Below are positions 5,115 through 9,022 of a stretch of DNA of 9,022 nt, piece by piece (within the stretch, counting starts at the first letter, position 1; each line of letters opens with the position of its first letter). The translations under genes were made by a program, and so were the position numbers. A model generated the notes under the pieces. It was not told the DNA's origin and did no database searches. It saw nothing but the letters and a program-made list of their open reading frames with translations. Source of the DNA: an uncultured Eubacteriales bacterium (GTDB taxonomy: Bacteria > Bacillota > Clostridia > Christensenellales > Borkfalkiaceae); assembly GCA_958405585.1 (NCBI GenBank), contig CATYEP010000070.1:1-9022 (forward strand), given 5' to 3'.

Positions 5115-6662
5115 TCAGGAAACTTTACTCAAAATCGTATCCAGTTCAGGATCACCATATACACCGTTACTCTGAGCGAATACAGCCGTAGGATGTTTTC
5201 CGTCTTCACCGTCCTCCGTCGTGATCCCCTTTCCGTGGATAGAATTGCCGTTCGGCCAATAGATCTGCGCCGTCGTAAGTTTGACCGCTTCGTCCAGCGA
5301 AGGATTGTAAAAATAACTCTGCATGATCCCCTTCCCGTACGTTTTGGCAAAGCCGTCGCCCGAAGGGTCATCTTTGCTCGGCGTATCGGTCAGAAAAATA
5401 TCTTCGTAACCGATCGTACCGTAACTGATCATGGCACCCATCAACGCTTCGGAAGCGGAAGCCGTATTTCCGTTTGCCGCCACATAGATCTTCTTCCCGT
5501 CAAAATAGGTATTATAATCATTGCCGCTTGCAGTATAATTCTCCACGAGCCCGTTTTTGTATTTTGCCGTCAGCACGATCTCGTTCTGCGAATCGGCGTC
5601 TTTCAGCAGGTGCGCGCTGATATTCTGCATGACCGAAAGGCTTCCGCCGCCGTCATTACGAAGATCAAACAGAAGCGTTTCGCACCCGTCCTGCTTAAAC
5701 TGCTCCAACGCCCGCGTAAATTCGCTCGCCGCGCCCGCATTGAATTCCACAAGTTTCAGATATGCCGTATTCCCGGACACTTTTTCGTCCACCGAAACAT
5801 ATTCGGAAACATCCGTCCAGACGCCAGGATCTGTTTCATTTTCATACTTCATCATCCACGCTTTCCCGTTCGCCGCATAAAGGACATAGCTTTCCACATA
5901 TTGCGAAAGCCGCACGCTGATCACCGTACTCTGCGCCGCTGCCAGTTCCTCTTCGTTTTCCACGGTCTCCACCGTAAAGCGCAGGTACACAGTATCACCC
6001 GATTTGTATTTTGCCATCTCTTCCTGTAATGTCACGCTGTCAAATACATTCGTCAAACTGTCTTTCTGCGTACCGATCCCCGTCAGGGACAACCCCGTTT
6101 CTATATTCATCGGGTAATTAGGATCTTTCTCTGCATAAAATACGGGAGAATTGAGGGAAACACGCGCCACTTTGTTTGTATTCATGAAAAAGGACAAACC
6201 GATCCCATCCATGATGCCCATGTTGGAATTGACAACCTCGTCATATTCGTCGGAGGTAAAATACTGCGAATAGGGATCCAGAATCGTCTCCACCCCGTCG
6301 ATGGCCGCCTGCCAGAAATCTTCGTCCGAAATGTCCTGGTAATATTCCGATTCCACGCGCTCCTTGAACCAAAGCAACGATTTCAACCCGTCGTCATAAA
6401 AGTACTCTGCGCAATGCATGCCGTAAAAGAATGCGATCACCAACGCCGCCACTGCAAGCACTACCGCAATTACTTTTTTTAAAATATTTTTGCGCTTTGT
6501 CGCTTCCCCGTTTGAGGAAGGCCGAACGTTCTGTTCTTTATCCCCCCCTTGCGGCTTCTCCGGATTCTCATGCGGAGGAATATCCTGTGACGGCCCGTCA
6601 AAAAAAGAATCTGTTTCGTTTCTGCCGTCGTTGCCGTTTCCGTTCCGATCAAACTGTGCCAT
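5115..6662 (-). CDS. Membrane-anchored S41 carboxyl-terminal processing protease
   Basis: The protein is 515 residues. A hydrophilic N-terminal tail rich in Asn, Gly, Asp and Pro (1-57) ends in KRK. It is followed by one membrane helix (about 61-80), so the catalytic part should lie outside the cytoplasm. A PDZ-like region covers about 145-250 (GIMDGIGLSF at 149-158, LNSPVF at 170-175) but lacks the usual AG-x-GD-x-I ending. The protease domain has LLFDLRNDGGG (330-340), the nucleophile Ser402 in ASASE (401-405), and Lys444 with Gln448 in YGKGIMQ. The family cleaves proteins near their C-termini. Ser402 and Lys444 are 42 residues apart, against 25 in E. coli Tsp and B. subtilis CtpB, so an insertion lies between them. 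The start at 6662 has AGGAG 8 bases upstream. It follows the deaminase gene by 14 bp as one operon. Substrate unknown. Confidence 0.92.
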   Translation of the reverse strand: MAQFDRNGNGNDGRNETDSFFDGPSQDIPPHENPEKPQGGDKEQNVRPSSNGEATKRKNILKKVIAVVLAVAALVIAFFYGMHCAEYFYDDGLKSLLWFKERVESEYYQDISDEDFWQAAIDGVETILDPYSQYFTSDEYDEVVNSNMGIMDGIGLSFFMNTNKVARVSLNSPVFYAEKDPNYPMNIETGLSLTGIGTQKDSLTNVFDSVTLQEEMAKYKSGDTVYLRFTVETVENEEELAAAQSTVISVRLSQYVESYVLYAANGKAWMMKYENETDPGVWTDVSEYVSVDEKVSGNTAYLKLVEFNAGAASEFTRALEQFKQDGCETLLFDLRNDGGGSLSVMQNISAHLLKDADSQNEIVLTAKYKNGLVENYTASGNDYNTYFDGKKIYVAANGNTASASEALMGAMISYGTIGYEDIFLTDTPSKDDPSGDGFAKTYGKGIMQSYFYNPSLDEAVKLTTAQIYWPNGNSIHGKGITTEDGEDGKHPTAVFAQSNGVYGDPELDTILSKVS

Positions 6663-6676
6663 AACTATCGCTCCTG

Positions 6677-7078
6677 TTATTTTTCCTGTTCTATCCTGTA
6701 CCACGGAAGCGGCATCAGATCCGCCAGCCGGCAGGTTTTCAGCGGTTTTTCACTTACAAGAAATTCCGCCTGCGCATTTTCGGGAGAAAGCTGTAACAGA
6801 AATTCCCTGCACACCCCGCAGGGCGGCAAAGGCTTTCCTTCCACGTCCACACAGACAAAACGCCGTACCGACCGTTCGCCGTCCGTGATCATCGCGGCCG
6901 CAGCACTCCGCTCCGCACAAAAGCCGATCCCGCAGGCAAGATCGATGTTCACGCCCGCATAGTATTTCCCGTTTGCCCCTTCCAGCACCGCCGCAACAAA
7001 ACCCGTCGAATCGAATGTACCGATCCGCACGGGATTCAGCTTTGAGCGCGCTAGTTCCAGCATTTCGCCGTATGTCAT
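6677..7078 (-). CDS. Cytidine deaminase-like zinc hydrolase
   Basis: The protein is 133 residues, the size of a homotetrameric cytidine deaminase. Zinc and catalytic motifs are complete: Cys54-Ala55-Glu56 in FCAERSA, where Glu56 is the proton shuttle, and PCGVC with Cys87 and Cys90. The family deaminates cytidine/deoxycytidine to uridine/deoxyuridine in pyrimidine salvage. The ribose-binding N-x-E of classical enzymes reads Asn44-Ile-Asp46, and the stretch to the first zinc Cys is one residue shorter than in B. subtilis Cdd. It may therefore belong to a relative (for example the blasticidin-deaminase-like group), and the substrate is left open. The ATG at 7078 has AAGGGGG 6 bases upstream. 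An in-frame TTG at 7132 falls inside the promoter and terminator and is rejected. It is first in an operon with the S41 protease. Confidence 0.85.
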   Translation of the reverse strand: MTYGEMLELARSKLNPVRIGTFDSTGFVAAVLEGANGKYYAGVNIDLACGIGFCAERSAAAAMITDGERSVRRFVCVDVEGKPLPPCGVCREFLLQLSPENAQAEFLVSEKPLKTCRLADLMPLPWYRIEQEK

Positions 7079-7103
7079 TATTTTCCCCCTTTTTCCTTTT
7101 TTT

Positions 7104-7132
7104 ATAATAAAATACGGCGGTTTTTGCGTCAA
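7104..7132 (-). promoter_or_regulatory. Promoter of the deaminase-protease operon
   Basis: On the minus strand TTGACG (7132-7127), a 17-base spacer and TATTAT (7109-7104) each match the sigma-A consensus at 5 of 6 positions. Transcription would start near 7097, giving a leader of about 20 bases. The -35 box sits in the loop and inner stem of the preceding terminator. Confidence 0.78.
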
Positions 7133-7150
7133 AATCGACGCAAAAACCGC
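7117..7150 (-). terminator. Intrinsic terminator of the malic enzyme transcript
   Basis: GCGGTTTTTGCGTC (7117-7130) and GACGCAAAAACCGC (7137-7150) form a perfect 14-bp stem with a 6-base loop. The stem begins 28 bases after the malic enzyme stop codon. On the minus strand it is followed by CGTATTTTATTAT, which is U-rich but interrupted, so termination may be partial. Confidence 0.75.
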
Positions 7151-7178
7151 TATACGTAATATCCTTTTTCAGACAAAC

Positions 7179-8348
7179 TCAAATGCGGGCAATATTTTCT
7201 CTGCGCGCCTGTTCCGCCACCGCCTTCGCCACGGCAGGCGCAACGCGCGGATCGAACGCGGACGGAATGATTTTGTCGCGCGCAAGATCTTCGCCGACAA
7301 GATCCGCCAAAGCGCGCGCCGCCGCCACTTTCATGCCTTCGCTGATATCCTTTGCGCGCACATCCAAAGCGCCGCGGAATACACCCGGAAATGCAAGGAC
7401 ATTGTTGATCTGGTTAGGAAAATCGCTTCTGCCCGTGCCGACAACGAACGCGCCGGCATCCAATGCATCCTGCGGATAAATCTCCGGCTCGGGGTTTGCC
7501 ATCGCAAAGACAATACTCTTTTCCGCCATGCTCTTTACCATTTCCTTGCTCAGCTGCCCGGGCTTCGATACACCGATAAACACGTCCGCCCCCGCGACCG
7601 CTTCTTTCAGTTCGCCGCGAAGGTGCGCGCGGTTCGTTCTCTCGGCAATCTCAGCCTGCGCGTCAGTAAGCCATTCTTCCCCTTTGCAGACAAGACCAAA
7701 CCGATCTGCCATGATAATATTTTCCGCCCCGCTTTCCAAAAGCAGCTTGCAGATCGCAATCCCTGCACTCCCTGCACCGCAGATCACGATCTTAACTTTA
7801 TCAAGCTCCTTGCCTGCAAGTTTCAGTGCATTTAAAAGAGCCGCCGTCACGACGATCGCCGTACCATGCTGATCGTCATGGAATACGGGTATATCCAGCT
7901 TTTCTTTCAGTTTCTTTTCCACCGCGAAGCACTTCGGCGCACAGATATCTTCCAGATTGATCCCGCCGAACGTCGGCGCGATCATTTCCACCGCTTTCAC
8001 GATATCGTCTTCATCCTGTCCGGAAAGTACGATCGGCACGGAATCAATCCCCGCAAATTCACGGAACAGGATCGCTTTCCCTTCCATGACGGGAAGCCCC
8101 GCCAATCCTCCGATATTGCCCAATCCCAGCACCGCGCTTCCGTCCGAAACAACCGCGACCGTGTTCCATTTGCGTGTATACAGATACGCCGCATCCGCAT
8201 CTTTCGCGATCTCGCGGCACGGCTGCGCCACTCCGGGCGTGTATGCCAGCGAAAGAGATTCCCTGTCTTTCACTTCCACCAGCGAACGCACTTCGTATTT
8301 GCCGCGAAGTTTCCTGTGCAGTTCCAATGACTTTTCGTAAACGTCCAT
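7179..8348 (-). CDS. NAD(P)-dependent malic enzyme (oxaloacetate-decarboxylating)
   Basis: The protein is 389 residues, the short bacterial form. It converts malate to pyruvate and CO2 with reduction of NAD(P). Landmarks: Tyr36 in AYTPGVAQPC; VSDGSAVLGLGNIG (67-80); Lys91 in MEGKA; metal ligands Glu133-Asp134 in NLEDICAPKC and Asp158-Asp159 in FHDDQHGTA; a Rossmann motif GAGSAG (191-196); MANPEPE (283-289); and GTGRSDFPNQINN (304-316), ending in FPGVFRGALDVRA (320-332). Asp215 at the end of the second strand of the nucleotide fold is compatible with NAD preference, but this is not decisive. The start at 8348 has AGGGAG 7 bases upstream. It follows the CdaR/PucR-type regulator by 40 bp on the same strand and is closed by the terminator at 7117-7150. 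Confidence 0.96.
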   Translation of the reverse strand: MDVYEKSLELHRKLRGKYEVRSLVEVKDRESLSLAYTPGVAQPCREIAKDADAAYLYTRKWNTVAVVSDGSAVLGLGNIGGLAGLPVMEGKAILFREFAGIDSVPIVLSGQDEDDIVKAVEMIAPTFGGINLEDICAPKCFAVEKKLKEKLDIPVFHDDQHGTAIVVTAALLNALKLAGKELDKVKIVICGAGSAGIAICKLLLESGAENIIMADRFGLVCKGEEWLTDAQAEIAERTNRAHLRGELKEAVAGADVFIGVSKPGQLSKEMVKSMAEKSIVFAMANPEPEIYPQDALDAGAFVVGTGRSDFPNQINNVLAFPGVFRGALDVRAKDISEGMKVAAARALADLVGEDLARDKIIPSAFDPRVAPAVAKAVAEQARRENIARI

Positions 8349-8360
8349 ATTGTAGCTCCC

Positions 8361-8382
8361 TGCCCGCCTTCGGGCATTTTTT
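8361..8382 (+). terminator. Plus-oriented terminator-like hairpin in the regulator-malic enzyme gap
   Basis: TGCCCG (8361-8366), a CCTT loop and CGGGCA (8371-8376) are followed by six T on the plus strand, a compact intrinsic-terminator shape. All genes around it lie on the minus strand, where the same stem sits just before the ribosome site of the malic enzyme gene. It may block antisense transcription or act as a leader hairpin. Confidence 0.45.
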
Positions 8383-8388
8383 CTGTTT

Positions 8389-9022
8389 TTAAACCAGTTT
8401 GTTTAAAATCGTAATGATACGGAATGTGACTGCGTCCGAAAACTTCCTTAAATTCAGTCCCATAACCCGCTCGATCTTGTCCAGCCGATACATCAGCGTA
8501 TTCCGATGCATATACAGATTTCGCGAAGTTTCGCTCACATTCAGCGAATTTTCCAGAAATTCCTCCGCCGTATTTACCATGTCTTCATCTTTGAGAAGTT
8601 CGCGCGCGTCCCCCTCCAGAAGGATCGAAAGATATTCTTCCAGCTTTGTTTCGGAAATATCTTCCAGCATTTTAACCAAAAGAAATTCTCTGTAACTGTG
8701 CACGTAACCCTTGGAATTGAACAGAGAACTCATGCGCAGAGCCGCACTTGCCTGCTGATAAGATACGCTGACGTCTTCAAAATGCCGAAACATTCCGCCC
8801 ACTCCGATATGACAGCGGACCCCCAATTCCTCCCACAGCGAACGTGCCAGAAAGGAAGCAAAGTCCACGGAACTCTGGTATTCCGACTCAGGCTCCACAA
8901 ATTTGATGAACGCACAATCTTTTCCCGAAACGGAAACGGCGCAATCCGCCTCGTTCTCGCCATACTGCGAGAACAGCGCGATCACGTCGGAAACCTTTCC
9001 TTCCGCCGCGTCCGCCAGGACA
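8389..9022 (-). CDS. CdaR/PucR-type transcriptional regulator, 5' end outside the window
   Basis: The frame is open to the right edge, so the N-terminus is missing; 210 residues are visible. An internal GTG at 8985 is not the real start, because coding-like sequence continues upstream of it. The visible N-terminal half contains IGVGGMFRHFEDVSVSYQQA, the typical CdaR GGDEF-like region. The last 60 residues contain EFLENSLNVSETSRNLYMHR, then NTLMYRLDKIE and the FSDAVTFRI ending, the PucR C-terminal helix-turn-helix (HTH_30). Members control use of sugar diacids, purines, amino acids or other carbon sources, usually through an N-terminal sensor that cannot be seen here. The malic enzyme gene follows 40 bp downstream, so it is likely co-transcribed and may be a target (inference). 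Confidence 0.88.
   Translation of the reverse strand, partial: VLADAAEGKVSDVIALFSQYGENEADCAVSVSGKDCAFIKFVEPESEYQSSVDFASFLARSLWEELGVRCHIGVGGMFRHFEDVSVSYQQASAALRMSSLFNSKGYVHSYREFLLVKMLEDISETKLEEYLSILLEGDARELLKDEDMVNTAEEFLENSLNVSETSRNLYMHRNTLMYRLDKIERVMGLNLRKFSDAVTFRIITILNKLV

Noticed and set aside
5004..6029. Long plus-strand open frame of 341 codons
   Set aside because: It is antisense to the S41 protease, is rich in Arg, His and Ile as expected of a shadow frame, and starts inside the terminator palindrome.
6663..6704. Earlier start for the S41 protease, 14 codons upstream
   Set aside because: It would overlap the end of the deaminase gene, whereas the ATG at 6662 has AGGAG at normal spacing.
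7079..7132. N-terminal extension of the deaminase from a TTG at 7132
   Set aside because: It would begin inside the terminator hairpin and promoter; the ATG at 7078 has a good ribosome site and gives a normal family length.

Overview
This window looks like chromosomal DNA from an anaerobic, low-to-mid GC Firmicute of the Clostridia type. That is an inference from three things: strong AGGAG-type ribosome sites, an Obg GTPase with the C-terminal OCT domain and a B. subtilis-like switch I, and a DUF3343 / EF2568-type cysteine desulfurase pair. No rRNA or taxon-specific marker allows a firmer assignment. Coding density is high, no mobile element, tRNA, rRNA or CRISPR array was seen, and no gene-free stretch exceeds 300 bases.

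Layout. Positions 1-2275 (minus strand) hold nth, obgE and yhbY, transcribed toward the left edge. They encode DNA base-excision repair, a ribosome-assembly GTPase and a ribosome-associated RNA-binding protein (yhbY is cut by the edge). nth and obgE are separated by 2 bases, and the obgE ribosome site lies inside the last codons of nth. A good sigma-A-like promoter sits so close to nth that its message may be leaderless. Positions 2343-3900 hold a divergent pair: a small DUF3343 protein (minus), from a family annotated as putative Se/S carrier, and a cysteine desulfurase-like PLP enzyme (plus). Their shared 151-bp control region contains an operator-like inverted repeat.

Positions 4155-4959 hold two small uncharacterised proteins, divergently transcribed from a 76-bp gap. 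The minus gene has a clear downstream intrinsic terminator, and the plus gene has a hairpin directly before its ribosome site. A nearly perfect 41-bp palindrome at 5014-5054 separates the plus gene from the convergent minus genes and looks like a terminator.

Positions 5115-7078 (minus) hold a cytidine deaminase-like gene followed by a membrane-anchored S41 carboxyl-terminal processing protease, almost certainly one operon. Its promoter overlaps the terminator of the preceding unit. Positions 7179-9022 (minus) hold a CdaR/PucR-type regulator (5' end outside the window) followed 40 bp later by an NAD(P)-dependent malic enzyme. The pair suggests locally controlled organic-acid metabolism.

Most of the window is conserved housekeeping. 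The parts that deserve a second look are the two unknown small genes, the DUF3343-desulfurase module, the altered Obg-fold motifs, the enlarged Ser-Lys interval of the S41 protease, and several compact regulatory arrangements (possible leaderless nth, overlapping terminator and promoter at 7104-7150). I did not find a clearly new multi-gene system.
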